Assembly (NCBI GenBank): GCA_945859605.1
Contig: OX243820.1
Span: 38,841,033-38,905,032, forward strand
Reading direction: 5' to 3'
Origin: Lumbricus rubellus
Lineage: Eukaryota > Annelida > Clitellata > Crassiclitellata > Lumbricidae
Length of the DNA: 64,000 nt
In this document: piece after piece, positions 52,459-63,787 of the stretch
How the letters are laid out: every line of letters begins with the position of its first letter
Position numbering within the stretch: the stretch's first letter is position 1
Translations under genes and position numbers: made by a program
The notes under the pieces: model-generated
Seen by the model: the letters and a program-made list of their open reading frames with translations, nothing else
The model's database searches: none
What the model was told of the DNA's origin: nothing

Positions 52459-52490
52459 ATTATTATTATTATTATTAAATTATTATTGTT
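52190..52490 (+). mobile_element. tRNA-derived SINE with (ATT)n tail
   Basis: A-box-like taatggttaacacgctgg and B box ggttcgagtcc, then a body ending gtttcagtgaagaaaataaa and (ATT)n. No clear target duplication was found. Confidence 0.65.
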
Positions 52491-52494
52491 ATTA

Positions 52495-53030
52495 TTATTC
52501 AACAAAATCTGGTTCGACAAATGAACCGCGGAAGGCCACGGCATTAAAACGCTGGATTGAAATCGACAAACGCGAGATAGCAAGTTTCTCTGGAGTCACC
52601 GGAAAATTGGGAAAGACGTCTTCCAAGATCTTTGATAAAATCAAGACCGCTTTCGTTGATTGGACCCAGGGTCTCGAAGGCCAGTGGTACAAATAAGTAG
52701 GTTGTGGAGAGTTCACTGTAGGCTACTTCGCGTTCTTTCTGGTGGCTGCCAGCTCAGCCGCCGCTCCAGCTGCACCCGACGTTGAATTTAAATAAGATGG
52801 AGCCACGGTATCCGTCACAGTGACATCCCACACGAGACTGCGACCTCCACGCCATGGAATTAGAGTCGGGTCGCTTTCCGTCTGTCTTCAGCAATCCGGT
52901 TGGTTCTTTGATGTTAGGGACGCCCGCACGAATCAGACTGCGGCTGACCAGGTCGTTCAGTACGGCGTGTCTGGCAATCTCGGTCCTGGTAGGACAAGCC
53001 GTAACTACCACCCCACAGGGACATGAAATT
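52495..53030 (-). mobile_element. Truncated, frameshifted REL-type LINE copy
   Basis: The minus strand has EIARHAVLNDLVSRSLIRAG, VPNIKEPTGLLKTDGKRPD and, after frame changes, FVPLAFETLGPINE-like and RRLSQF-like pieces. It lies directly against (ATT)n tracts at 52419-52495 and 53055. Confidence 0.8.
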
Positions 53031-53058
53031 TGTAGACTTTAGCGGCGAAAATGTCCAA

Positions 53059-53118
<60 letters not shown>

Positions 53119-53141
53119 ATTCGTCATGTTACAAAAGGTTA

Positions 53142-53507
53142 CTATGCCAATTTATAGCCTCCTTCTCCCAAATCGGGCATACTGTTAGCGAAAGAACCCG
53201 TGAAGGCCACAGCGTTAAAACGCTGAATAAGAACTGACAGTCTTTGGAATAGGAACGACGTCTCCCTCGGATCGTCAGACGCCCGTGACAAGTGACGACC
53301 TAAATCGATTAACATATCAATTCCCCTAGAATTGATGGGACCTTGTGTCTCTAGGGCCAGCGGAATGAAGTCATGTGAGGCTGCTATCGCCAGATATTTT
53401 TTCTCCTTTCTGGTATCTGCTATTTCTGCTGCTGCTCCAACCGTGACAGCAGTTGACGGCAGATAGGAAGGTGCTAAGGTGTCGACCACGGTGACATCCC
53501 ATACGAG
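53142..53507 (-). mobile_element. Truncated REL-type LINE copy between (ATT)n tracts
   Basis: The minus strand encodes DTLAPSYLPSTAVTVGAAAE, FIPLALETQGPINSRGIDML and FLFQRLSVLIQRFNAVAFTG. It is bounded by (ATT)n at 53060-53115 and at about 53508. Confidence 0.85.
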
Positions 53508-53593
53508 GATTATTATTATTTTTTGCCTTGAGGTACTTCATTTCCCCAGGGACTTATGGACTAATATTATATGAAGAGTGTATGTCTGGTGGG

Positions 53594-55333
53594 TCAAACC
53601 TCGTCTTCAGGGTGTGAGGCAAAAGTGCCTTTGAAAGCGACCAAGTTGTAGCGTTGAATGCAAGTGGACAGACGTTGAAAAAGAAAGAAAGCTTCACGTC
53701 TGTCACCAGTGATAGAAGAGATGCGGCTGCCAATTTCATTTATGAAGTCTGAGGCTGAAGGATTGAACGGGCCCAATGTCTCTATGGCCACCGGCTGAAA
53801 GATGTAGGAAGCGGGCAACTCTCGGTATTTCTGTTCTTTGCGGATGGCCGCCTGCACTGATGCAGGCCCGACCAGACCGTTCGGGTGGGTTATGTACGAG
53901 GCGGCACAAGTGTGAACAATGGTGGCATCCCACGCCAAGTACTTCCCACCTGACCAGGGTATGAGAGTTGCCCCGTCCGGCCTCTTTCCATCGGATCTAA
54001 AGAGACCCGCCGGTTCCTTGATGCTTGGGATGTCAGCTCTGAGGAGGGCACGCCAAATGATGTCGTTTATGGCGTGGTGACGAAGGGAGCGACCCATGGC
54101 TCTCCTACAGACGAAACCATGATGGCCCTCGGGGCCAACTCCCTCGCCACAATGGCATGTGTGGGGACCACACAAGTCCAAGCCCAACCTCAGGCCCACC
54201 GCCACCCGGACCGCCTCATTATCCAGGACAAGGCCACAAGCGGCGATTGGAAGCGCGAGCAGCCAGTCAGCTGAATGGGGACTGCACGACGCATCCAGCC
54301 TGGCTCGGTCGACTAAACCGACGGCACTTTGGCGGATTTCCGCCTTGTCCTTTTCAACCAGTGGCCGGTCCCAGAGGCTCTGTTTTCCGGGTAAGGGGTG
54401 CATTGTTGCCGGCAAGGTATCATGACGGGCCTCCAGCAGATCCGACACGAACCGGTCAGGATCTGCCCCACCAACCGCAAGGATGGCAGACTGCAGATCG
54501 AGAGTCGACGCGGCTGAAGCCATATAGGCAGACGAAGCCAGCGAAGCGACTCTACGGATGCCAAGTCCGCCATCTTTTATTGGTAGCGCAGCCTGCAACC
54601 ATTGGAGATCACTGAGAGAGCAGTTGACAATGGTCTCAAGGCCCGTCCTCATGAGTCCATCTAGTGTTACTAGGGCAGGGTGGTCAAAGCAGGGGGAGCA
54701 GCGGAGAAGGTAGCTCACTTTCGAAGCGCCAAATGATGAGCGCAGCAGGATCAGGGCGTTCTGTGAAGGCAACAGACGCAGTCTCTCCAATGCTCGCCTG
54801 AACATATCCCCATGACGTGCCAAAGCATCGTCCAGCGCCTTCCCCGAAACAGTGGGGCCCCCAACAAGAGTAGTGCTGTTGCCTCGACCCCTAGTGTAGC
54901 TCGACAATGGAAGTGCTAATTCCAGTGTGGCGTCCGTGGAGAAAACCTTGCACTTGGTTGGGTTAAGGTGAAGGCCCAACAGTGGTCCCAATCCCACTAC
55001 CAACTGCACGTCCCGGGCCACAGACTCCATGTTGCCGCCGAGAGTCAAATCGTCAAGGAATCCAACTTTGAGGTCAGACTCCAGCGATTCCAGCACCGGC
55101 TGCAATGGTAGACTAAAAAGGAGAGGGCCCAACGGGTCGCCCTGCTGGGTGCCAACCACTGATGACAGAAACAGGTGACCAAACTTAAGGACAGATGGAA
55201 TCGAATATGTTTGGTGAACAAATGGATAGATCTCTGGAATGATCTTGTGGACCGAGTCCAACATGACGTCACGCCTTAAAGAGTTAAATGCGTTGGTGAA
55301 GTCCAGCTTCACCAACACCTGATCGCTACGCAT
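53594..55333 (-). CDS. LINE ORF, C-terminal part (RT palm, CCHC, nuclease-like)
   Basis: 579 residues. KLDFTNAFNSLRRD carries the first RT Asp, GTQQGDPLGPLLFSL is motif B, and FLDDLTLGG holds the YXDD-position Asp pair. Near residue 400 is C-X-C-X8-H-X4-C (CHCGEGVGPEGHHGFVC). It is followed by SDGKRPDGATLIPWSGG with a downstream WDAT, a PD-X15-D spacing like restriction-like endonucleases. The C-terminal block FLFQRLSTCIQRYN recurs in all truncated copies. Confidence 0.85.
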   Translation of the reverse strand: MRSDQVLVKLDFTNAFNSLRRDVMLDSVHKIIPEIYPFVHQTYSIPSVLKFGHLFLSSVVGTQQGDPLGPLLFSLPLQPVLESLESDLKVGFLDDLTLGGNMESVARDVQLVVGLGPLLGLHLNPTKCKVFSTDATLELALPLSSYTRGRGNSTTLVGGPTVSGKALDDALARHGDMFRRALERLRLLPSQNALILLRSSFGASKVSYLLRCSPCFDHPALVTLDGLMRTGLETIVNCSLSDLQWLQAALPIKDGGLGIRRVASLASSAYMASAASTLDLQSAILAVGGADPDRFVSDLLEARHDTLPATMHPLPGKQSLWDRPLVEKDKAEIRQSAVGLVDRARLDASCSPHSADWLLALPIAACGLVLDNEAVRVAVGLRLGLDLCGPHTCHCGEGVGPEGHHGFVCRRAMGRSLRHHAINDIIWRALLRADIPSIKEPAGLFRSDGKRPDGATLIPWSGGKYLAWDATIVHTCAASYITHPNGLVGPASVQAAIRKEQKYRELPASYIFQPVAIETLGPFNPSASDFINEIGSRISSITGDRREAFFLFQRLSTCIQRYNLVAFKGTFASHPEDEV

Positions 55334-55353
55334 AGGCTACTGCTGATAAACCT

Positions 55354-56604
55354 TCAGGTAGCATGGACAGCGACCTCACAGCCGCCCGAAACGCCGATTC
55401 CCAGCTGCAGTGGCGCAAAATGAGATGGAAGCTTAGATATTGCATATTTATTTGCACATTTGGCAGCTAGTCTTCGCCAAATGTAGCCAACTGCTATCGG
55501 TCTCAATCCCCCCGATTCTTTGTTGAGGGCGATCATATTGCCCCCAAACAAAATTGGTCTGACATCGGGAGGGCATTCGCCGCGAAGCAGCAGGTTGATG
55601 AAATCCGATAAAGCCTCGATGAGAGGCTGCTGCATCCCGTTGTGTCCGATCAGGTCCAACAGATGACCTGGTCTAAAGCCATCCGGACTCCCTGCTGACC
55701 CCGTTGGAAAGGAGCGGATTGCTTCTAGCACCTCGCCAGCCGTCACTTGCCATGCCACCATGGAAGCAGGGTCGGGTAGGCCCATAAGGGTCTCTGGGTG
55801 TGGGTCTGTGGGATGCTTCTCCTGCAATAGCCTGAGGTTATCTTCAGAGGGGATTGCTGGCTGGGCTTCTTCGCACAAGATGCGGACAGCGGCCTTAATG
55901 TTTCCGTCCTCTAACTTGGCATTGACGGCAGCTAGCAGCACCTCTCGTTGGTTCCGACGGCCTACGCGATTGTTCACAGGGCATTGCTCCTCGCCGAGTG
56001 AGATAGGGTCTGAGAGCCACCTCTCCGTCCGTTTTTTGATTATTTTCGTCATGCTCCGACGTTTTCCAGCCCTAAGCGGTTGGGCGAGTATGGAAGGAGC
56101 AAAGCCAAGCAAGGCCTTCCACGCCGCGGTGGATTGTGGTGCTTTGCATATGTCGATGAGGGTCGAGGTTAAGGCCTGAGCACAGGCCGGGCGGGCTCCC
56201 TTGCATATATGCCTGAGGAGTGGCCCTCTGGTTTCCGGATGCGACATGCCGCCGTCCAAGACGTCGACAGGGTCCGGCTTATGCGGGGCGGACGGCGCCG
56301 ATGGAACCGTGACGGGCAATCGCGACTGGTCCAATCCATCATTCAACGTTCCTCCATCGACCCCGACCCTATCGTCCGACTTATCCCTCTCTCCCCCATT
56401 TTCTTCCAACGGTGGGCGATTTGAACCTGGCCATGGACTACTTCTAGGACCATGCAGATGGACCAGGCTACCCCGAGTGCAGTTGTCTTGCGGCCAAGCA
56501 ATGGCTGCAAGTGCCCCTTGCCTTAGGAGGTTTCTCAGTTTGAGACATCGATATAATCCGGCCAGACTATTCCCAATGAATGCATGCCTTGTTTATGTGC
56601 ACCA
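55354..56604 (-). CDS. LINE ORF, N-terminal part (RT fingers)
   Basis: Open minus-strand frame that extends upstream of the first Met at 56409. It contains FPTGSAGSPDGFRPGHLLDL, RPILFGGNMIALNKESGG and LRPIAVGYIWRRLAAKC, which are RT fingers motifs. It ends at a stop just after GVSGGCEVAVHAT. Coding continues 20 bp on in another frame, so this and the next entry are halves of one broken frame. Confidence 0.8.
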
Positions 56605-57128
56605 GATGAGAGAAAAACAGTAGCCTACTAGTGAAATGCGAAATTACCTTCAAATCTCACAATGCTTAAGCGGCGTGCGAAAAGAACCGTTTAAGAAATC
56701 CGGTTGAAAGTTATCAACAATTAGCAAAACTCCATCTACATCTTGACGGAAGTTAGAAGTAAAGAGAACGAGTGTTTCAATCAAACCGCTAAACATTAAA
56801 CGCTGAAATTGCGCAGTATGCCAAGCGTGCTGCAACGACTGAATAAAGACAGGTGTGTGGACGTAAACAAACAGCCTACGCCCCCTTCACGGCGCACGCG
56901 CGCCGCGCACCCCGGACAAACACGAAAAGACTGACCAAAACATGGATCAAAAGCATACAAATGGACACTCAACTACGTTAGAAAAGTGACACTAGCTCCA
57001 GCAGCAAGAATTCAAACAAACCAATCCAACAAGAAAGTTGAAAAACCATTAGAATTGAACGAAAATTAGGTTAAAATCTCGTGCGAGAGAAGCAGAGCGT
57101 GCAACCCAGACGAGGCCATTCCAGACAT

Positions 57129-57166
<38 letters not shown>

Positions 57167-57176
57167 TTTTTTTTTA

Positions 57177-57209
<33 letters not shown>

Positions 57210-57278
57210 CTTTTAATATCTTCAAGACAACATATCAATAACAGTAAATACAATAAACTAGAAAAGCTATAGCTATAG

Positions 57279-57611
57279 TTACATGTCCTCTGGCTTCGGC
57301 TCAGCTAAAGTGCCTCGAAACGCCACCGAGTTGAAGCGCTGGACAGTAAAAGAGAGGCGTTGCAGCAAAAAGCAGGTCTCTCTCATATCACCGGAAGACA
57401 ATGTTAGGTTGCGGCCTAAATCAGACAGAAAGTCGAGGCCAATACTGCAAATGGGTCCTAAGGTCTCAAGGGCTAAAGGAACGAAAAAGTGAGTGTTTAC
57501 AAGAGAGACGTATTTAGTGTTTTTCCTTTCCGTTGCAATCTCGGCAGCCGCGCCCGCCGTCGAAGCCGTGGCCTGGATGTATGATGGTGCCAGAGTGTCC
57601 ACCACCACCAA
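57279..57611 (-). mobile_element. Truncated REL-type LINE copy between (ATT)n tracts
   Basis: The minus strand encodes DTLAPSYIQATASTAGAAAE, FVPLALETLGPICSIGLDFL and LLQRLSFTVQRFNSVAFRGT, the C-terminal block of the REL LINE. The 5' end abuts (ATT)n at 57611. The 3' side is 68 bp from the (ATT)n ending near 57210. Confidence 0.85.
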
Positions 57612-57655
57612 TTATTATTATTATTATTATTATTAATATTATTATTATTATTTTA

Positions 57656-57713
<58 letters not shown>

Positions 57714-57935
57714 CTGGAATTCTCCAGCCACGTATGGCATCAACGCTTATGACCTCCAACCGGTTCACTCTGCCAACATGTTTCTAAAGCACGCCTATGC
57801 AGATGACACTTGCTGGTATAATTATATACTTCGTTTATTATTTATTATTTATCATTCGTTTATTATTATTATTTATTATTATTTATTCGTTTATTATTAT
57901 TATTATTATTTATTATTCGTTTATTATTATTATTA
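57611..57935. repeat. (ATT)n microsatellites
   Basis: Tracts at 57611-57713 and 57836-57935, separated by about 120 bp of other sequence. Similar tracts occur at 35324-35382, 41578-41651, 52419-52478, 53060-53115, 57129-57210, 63448-63548 and 63713-63784, mostly beside REL-type LINE copies. Confidence 0.9.
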
Positions 57936-58689
57936 AAGATGAACCAACATTATCTTCTGTAGCCAGGCATGGGCGGAAACCTAGGTGGGACGGTCCACCC
58001 CCCCCCCCCAATAAAAGTGTTGGGGGGGACCGCCCATGCGTGAAAATAGAAATTTGTAGACTTTAGGTCCTGGGCATGACGTTAAACTGCATCCATCCTC
58101 CGCCACAGGGAACCAACAACGTCTCTGTGCCGGTGTGGTATGAAATCATGTACGCCCATGAAATATTGTCCGAGACATACTGTCATTGGTTAACGTGACC
58201 GCTGACGTCAGGTAGCAACTGTCAAACATAAGTATTAATAGAACCGTGAGATCTTGTCCGGGCAAAGACAAAAAATACCAAAGATAATAATTCCCACACA
58301 GCCTGTTCATCTAATAATAGACATCGACATCTATATTAAGAACTTGTTATTAATAGTAACCACAGAGCGTTTCCGATAAAGACCTACAATACAAAAGATA
58401 ATTCCAACGTTCCATAAAAATTGGGAGCTATAATTACGAGAAATAGGGCAAAGAAACACGGACTATTTATTTACGTTTAATTAACTAAGACTCTTCCATA
58501 ATAATCACTCAATTATCTAGCCACGTGCTTCTCCGCATACTTGCTTTCAGAATTGAATATTCTATTGAAACGCTAGGCCTATATTCGGACAACATTGGCG
58601 TTAAAACTCGGGGTCAAATAACTGTTTAAAACTGCTACACGCAGCCTACACATACTAAAATATTTGTAGCAATAATTTATATGTACTGG
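57936..58689. other. Spacer between genes A and C, no gene recognised
   Basis: 57960-58045 is the dispersed G-rich repeat shared with 25357-25440. Nothing else recognisable. Confidence 0.5.
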
Positions 58690-59146
58690 AGGGTGTCACG
58701 ACAACTGGTCTACAGACAACTCGTCTAACGCCAAGTGGTCTACAGACATCCAGCGCTTTAAGAAATGGAAGCTGTATGCAAGTTTTTTTATAGGTGAAAT
58801 GGACGCTGGATTGATGAAAAAACGCTTAAGTAATGGAAGCTGGATGAGGGCATTTTTATATCTGAAATGGAAGCTGGAATGACAAAAATAGCGAGCGAGA
58901 AATAGAAGGTATTTTTAGATCTGAAATAGAAACTGGATGGATGTTGAAATACATGAATGAAATCATCAATCCCGCTTCCATTAAAGCTAGAAAACCATTC
59001 AGTTTTTTCTCTCATAAATCTAGCTTCTATTTCATCAATACTAGTCGTCTGTAGACCAGTACTGTTGTCGTTATACCAAGTGTCTGAAGACGAGTTGCCG
59101 TTAGACGAGTTGTCTGTTGACCAATTGTCGTGGAACCGTATTGGAG
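58690..59146. mobile_element. Foldback element with ACAACTCGTCTAAC-type arms
   Basis: The left arm (58695-58745) has gacaactggtctac units. The right arm (59040-59145) has the inverse, gtagacca and gttagacgagttgtctg. The centre has three or more ~70 bp units with gaaatggaagctgga. Confidence 0.7.
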
Positions 59147-60354
59147 AGTTCTAACCCAGGTGCACAGTAAGCTTACAATGGCTATCATTAAGTAGGCTGC
59201 TAGTAAGCAAGTAAGTCAGTCAGTCAGTCGAAGTAAGAATATTGTTCATTAGACCACCAGCAAGCGCATAGTTGTTTGTACAATAATAAATTATAGAAAC
59301 ATTTAAGCAAAGTCATACAATATTCTCATAACAAATCGTTGGGCATAAAATTCAACTCTATTTTGTACACTAGGTGGCCTGGCTCGGGCATTATATGAAG
59401 CACCTTATGGGAAGGGAGGAGGTAGTGAAGAATGTGAAAAGGATTTAATAGGATATAGCGGAAAATAGCAGAGTAAGCCCCTAGAACAGAGTGCGTCAAT
59501 ACTTGGAAAATCAGTAGAGATGAAGCCTGAACGGGTGAGTTCTTCTTGAAACACCGTGAAGACGTCTACGCCCCATGGCATTTGCAAATACCCACCACAC
59601 AGGGAAGGCATACAGTTTAATCTAATCTGGGCATGGCAGTAGCTCTAACCACATCAAAAGCCATGATGTTTTGGGCATTTGCTTAAATTATCGAAATAGA
59701 AACCATACTAAATAATTATGTTCTCTGAAAACCTTAAAACCCCTCACAATTATTATGTTTATTATGTGGTAATAAAGCACGCTAAAATATGTTAATAATA
59801 AAGCGCTACAAAATATGCGAGTAGCATGAGCCAATTTGATATAAAAAAGATTAGCCTAATGCTGCATGTGGCTAATAATTTGGAAAACCGAATCGATGGA
59901 TTACTTCAAATAAACACAACTATGGAACAGTTAAATTAGATGAGGCATTTATGAAAGCCGCAAATCTTTTAAAGATTTAGCCCATATTTACAAACGCCTT
60001 TACTCATAACCACTTGGCCTGTTCTACGATGGGAAATTCTATCTAAAAATAGAAATAGGGTCATCGCAATGGCAACTACACACATGGTGCTTTCAACAAT
60101 AATTCCACTGTTCAGATCCTTGTTTTCTCAACTCTTATGACAAAAATATTTTTGGCAAGTGTTATTGATAATATTGCATTTTAAGCGGACAATATCTAGC
60201 GAAGTACTGCTTCGACAAGCGGGATACATATAACGGCGGAGTCGGACACGATTTCATGCCGGACAATATCTCATGCGTAGACCGCATGAAATACTGTCTT
60301 GACAACGGAAGTGGGCGGAGTCGGACAACATTTCATGCCGGACATATTATCACG
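59147..60354. other. Spacer, no gene recognised
   Basis: AT-rich. Repeats with gcggagtcggacac and catgccggacaat at 60240-60340 are the only structure seen. Confidence 0.5.
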
Positions 60355-60790
60355 CCACACCGGTCCTAAGCCCGGACAAAGAAGGAAGGTTTGCCAGATG
60401 GGTGGAGATACACTGGCAGAAAAAGACCAAGACCATAGAAATCCGCAAAAACCACGACACAAGTGACATAGTGACCCAGATGCTTCAAGGTGTCATGATG
60501 TGAAGCAAACATGCACAGGCCGGTCAGGACAGACCGGTGGGGAGAGTCGAAGGAGAGAGTATACGTGAGCCACATACGGGCATTGACCCAGGTTGTCCTT
60601 CGTACCTTTCTCCCAATATTCTCTTCAAACGGACAAGGTGGTCTAGTGGCTCCAAGATGTTAATGGTATGGAGCGGACCTGCTGACCGGACCGGTTGAAG
60701 CTGGGAAGCATGATGCGAGACAGACTCAGACAGGGAGTGGCGTCGGACACCTACGGGTTGTTTACCCAGGGATAGCGATGATGATGATGA
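60355..60790 (+). other. Probable mobile-element coding debris
   Basis: The plus strand reads GRFARWVEIHWQKKTKTIEI, then QAGQDRPVGRVEGE and EPHTGIDPGCPSYLSPNILF with stops. The conserved look and the breaks suggest an element tail, but the family is not recognised. Confidence 0.4.
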
Positions 60791-60822
60791 GACTTTGGCG
60801 GCGAAAATGTACAAATTTTCGG

Positions 60823-61372
60823 TACGTGACGTTTTGGCGCCGCCGTTTTGGCGCGACCGTTTTGGCGCCGCCGTTTTGACGCGACCGTTTTGCCGCCGCC
60901 GTTTTGGCGCGACCGTTTTGGCGCCGCCGTTTTGGCGCCCATGTAAAAATTGATCTCAGCAGCTTATTTTCGGTTCAGTTTACAAATACATCAGTAGGAA
61001 GTGATCGCATTGTGTTTAATATTTATTTTTCAAGTTTCATTCAGTGGTGTAATAATTAACCGCAATATGAACCCTATACGAGACCGATTGACTATAATAA
61101 CCCTACACCTGATCCTAACCGACCCTCACGACGCATGTCATGTACATACATTCTTAGCTATTTCGGGCATAACTTTTGAATGGCGTGGAATATCATTACA
61201 ATTATTTACCTCAAAATGTGCGTAAATGAACCTTCTACAATTACCTACAATATCATAATTTTTATGCTCTAGAACGAGGGTGAAAAAAATCCGGCGCCAA
61301 AACGTCCGGCGCCAAAACGGCGGTGCCAAAACGGCGGCGCCAAAACGGCGGCGCCAAAAAGGCCTGCTTCGA
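60823..61372. mobile_element. Foldback element with GGCGCCAAAACGGC arms
   Basis: The left arm (60823-60942) is about eight units of ccgttttggcgcga or ccgttttggcgccg. The right arm (61289-61372) has inverse ggcgccaaaacgg units. The middle 340 bp is AT-rich and non-repetitive. Confidence 0.75.
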
Positions 61373-61375
61373 CAA

Positions 61376-61515
61376 ACTTCTTGACTTTTTGCCGGATGAC
61401 TAAAAAAAGGTCATCAACTTTTTTGGCGGCGAAAATAGAAAAAACATCTTGGCTTTTTTGGCCGGATGACTAAAAAAAGGTCATCAACTTTTCGGGCGGC
61501 GAAAATATTCTTGAC
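61376..61515 (+). repeat. Tandem ~70 bp repeat
   Basis: Two copies of gactaaaaaaaggtcatcaa with cttttttggcggcgaaaata. A related single unit is near 25540-25590. Family unknown. Confidence 0.6.
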
Positions 61516-63016
61516 TTCTCGAGAAAATTTTCGTTGCTGACCCTCCACTGGGAAGCTTACGACGCTCCTTAGACCCTCTAGTCGGTATGTCAGTGTCAGA
61601 CAGGCTGAAATGGCAAAAGGACAGACAGACAGATAGACAGACAGATAGACAGACAGATAGACAGGCAGAAGGAACAAATGGATTAACAGACAGACCATAC
61701 ATGTAAAAAAAGCTGGAAACGGAATTTTTTTAAACGGAAAAACGCCGTTTTTTAGAAGAAGAAAACCGAAATGGAAAAATTATTTGACTTCGTTTTGTCT
61801 TAAACTGCATTTCTAACTTTAAAACCTTGCTTACTCAACTTTTTTGGATCTTAATCGACAAATTACACAATTTTATTAGTAGACCAAAATTCATCATAAG
61901 TGACTTTAATATACAATAGATTTTTTCATAACTGATTTAATAAGCAATTGAGAAAAACTAAAGGTTTTGAAATCTTTTCAAATATAAATTGTGAACATAG
62001 GCCTAAGACTGCATAAATTCATGCTGATAAACATAACCCAATTAAAATCAAAGTAAGATTTGGATGTGTACTAACGAAATCATAATATTGTAGACTACTT
62101 AAAATTGTTGCCTAAATAATAATAAGTTTATATCAAAATAACTCTTATAAATTTGATTTCTTGTAGGGACATACCACATGTAGGCTATATCTTAAACGAT
62201 GACGTTAAACAATGACATCAGTTAGACGAATCATTGAGAGTTGGCAAAAAAACGTAAGGAATGTCAGGGAAAAAATTTAAAATAAGGAAAATAATAGCAG
62301 ACAGTAAATAAAAGAATAAAGTTGCATAAAAAACGGGAAAACTATGCAAACAAAGATGAAAAGCGACGTTTTTGGAGAGAAACCCCCCAACCCCCTTTTT
62401 TACAACTGTGAGACAGACAATGAGAGAGACAGAACTGGGAAACAGACACACACCAAGGTTTAAAATCTCATTCGATATAATTATATATTATTATACACCT
62501 AATTGAAAATCTACCACGGTACACGTATACTTGTGAAAATTCAAATTCCACAATTCAATCATAATTATGGAAAATGTTGAATTCTGCAACTACCGGTACC
62601 TGAACTGTTCAGTACTTTGTCTTATAACTCAGCAATGGGAATTCCATTCCGCTCAGTACACGAAGCGCTTCAGGTCTGAACTTTAGTTCCAATAGGTCTG
62701 TTCATAGTCAATATTGATTGTACAAAGGAGACAGAGAAATATAATATGGCCAACCTAAGACGTGTGATTGGATGTGAGATCATTCAACTGTCACCTTTGC
62801 CTGTTAAGTCAGCATGATAAAACAGCCCTATAGAATAGCCCTCCACAACTGCCCACCAAATGCAGACAATTCAACTCTTATCACAGGCATCTAACTGAAA
62901 TACTTAGCTACTCCAATCTCGGCTTTCCTGCTTTCAAGGTAAGACTTGGATTTACTTTTAGCCGCAAGACCAGTCGGCACCAAACATCTAGAAACAATCG
63001 GTAAAAATTGACTCTG
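61516..63016. other. Spacer downstream of gene C
   Basis: Apart from the microsatellite at 61619 no feature is recognised. The part next to 63016 is the gene C 3' UTR. Confidence 0.5.
61619..61668. repeat. (CAGA/TAGA)n microsatellite
   Basis: About 50 bp of cagacagatagacagacagat units. Confidence 0.85.
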
Positions 63017-63271
63017 CTACGTAATGCTGCCAGGAAGAGACGATCGCTTAGGAGAGGAAAATTCAAGTCCAGTTAAAAGGCGGCCCATCAGCGAAGGTCT
63101 TCTCGTACTAATGTCAATTGAAGCCGCAGGAGTTGGAAGATCGGTAGAAGACAGTAATTGAGCACTCGACATGCGTCCTGAGAACGAGGATCGTCTTGCC
63201 TGGGATTCAGATGATGACGAACGCTTCAGAATCTTGCCAAGTAATCGGTACGTCTGCATTCCTTGCTTACC
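63017..63271 (-). CDS. Receptor guanylyl cyclase, gene C (last exon only)
   Basis: 255 bp including stop, preceded by acceptor tatgtttag. It opens GKQGMQTYRLLGK, the final cyclase strand, then a Ser/Arg-rich tail with RRSSFSG, DLPTPAAS, RRPSLMGRLL and KRSSLPG. It is homologous to gene A exon 20 along its length, and the 3' UTR start is also alike (agatgtttggtgccga). The rest of gene C should lie to the right of the window. Confidence 0.88.
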   Translation of the reverse strand, partial: GKQGMQTYRLLGKILKRSSSSESQARRSSFSGRMSSAQLLSSTDLPTPAASIDISTRRPSLMGRLLTGLEFSSPKRSSLPGSIT

Positions 63272-63448
63272 CTAAACATAGCAGAAGTTCTAGTTAGTAA
63301 TTTCTATGCCGTTATTGTTGGTTCTCCCTCTCCCTCTCCCTTCTCCTCGTCCACTTCCTCTGCCTCTTGTACTTCTTCCTCTCCTCCTCCTCCTCCTCCT
63401 CCTCCTCCTACTCCTCCTCCTCCTCCTTTTCCTCCCCTCTCTCCTTCT

Positions 63449-63533
<85 letters not shown>

Positions 63534-63552
63534 TAATAATAATAATAAATTT

Positions 63553-63660
63553 GAATCGAAGAGTAGGGTCATTCTGGACTGGTTTTTATACTGTAGTTAG
63601 CAATAAGTCCCTGAGGGATCCTAAATACCTCGGGCAAAAAGTAATAATAATAATAAGAGG
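63553..63660 (+). mobile_element. REL-type LINE 3' end fragment between (AAT)n tracts
   Basis: ctggactggtttttatactg leads to agtccctgagggatcctaaa and tacctcgggcaaaaagtaat. (AAT)n lies on both sides (63448-63548 and from 63642). Confidence 0.78.
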
Positions 63661-63711
63661 GATGGTTGGACGCTCTTTTCAGCCACAGCAACGCGTGGCC
63701 GGGTACAGCTA

Positions 63712-63712
<1 letters not shown>
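63655..63712 (+). mobile_element. Helitron 3' terminus, plus strand
   Basis: cagccacagcaacgcgtggc followed by cgggtacagCTAG and T, the same terminus in the other orientation, inside (AAT)n DNA. Confidence 0.65.

Positions 63713-63787
<75 letters not shown>

Larger units (their letters stand above)
53508..57128 (-). mobile_element. Near full-length LINE of the restriction-like-endonuclease type
   Basis: Non-LTR element between (ATT)n tracts at 53508 and at 57129. One coding region is visible (about 56600 down to 53594), then a short 3' UTR ending in the stem-loop agtccctgggg...cctcaaggc and (AAT)n. The coding region has RT, then a CCHC motif, then an RPD...D nuclease-like motif, the order seen in R2/R4-type LINEs. 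It is inactivated by one stop and a frame change near 55340. The 5' limit is taken from the next (ATT)n and is uncertain. Confidence 0.75.

Noticed and set aside
56650..56835. 61-codon minus-strand frame as a host gene
   Set aside because: Short, no domain recognised, and it lies just 5' of the REL LINE coding region. It may be LINE leader or unrelated spacer.
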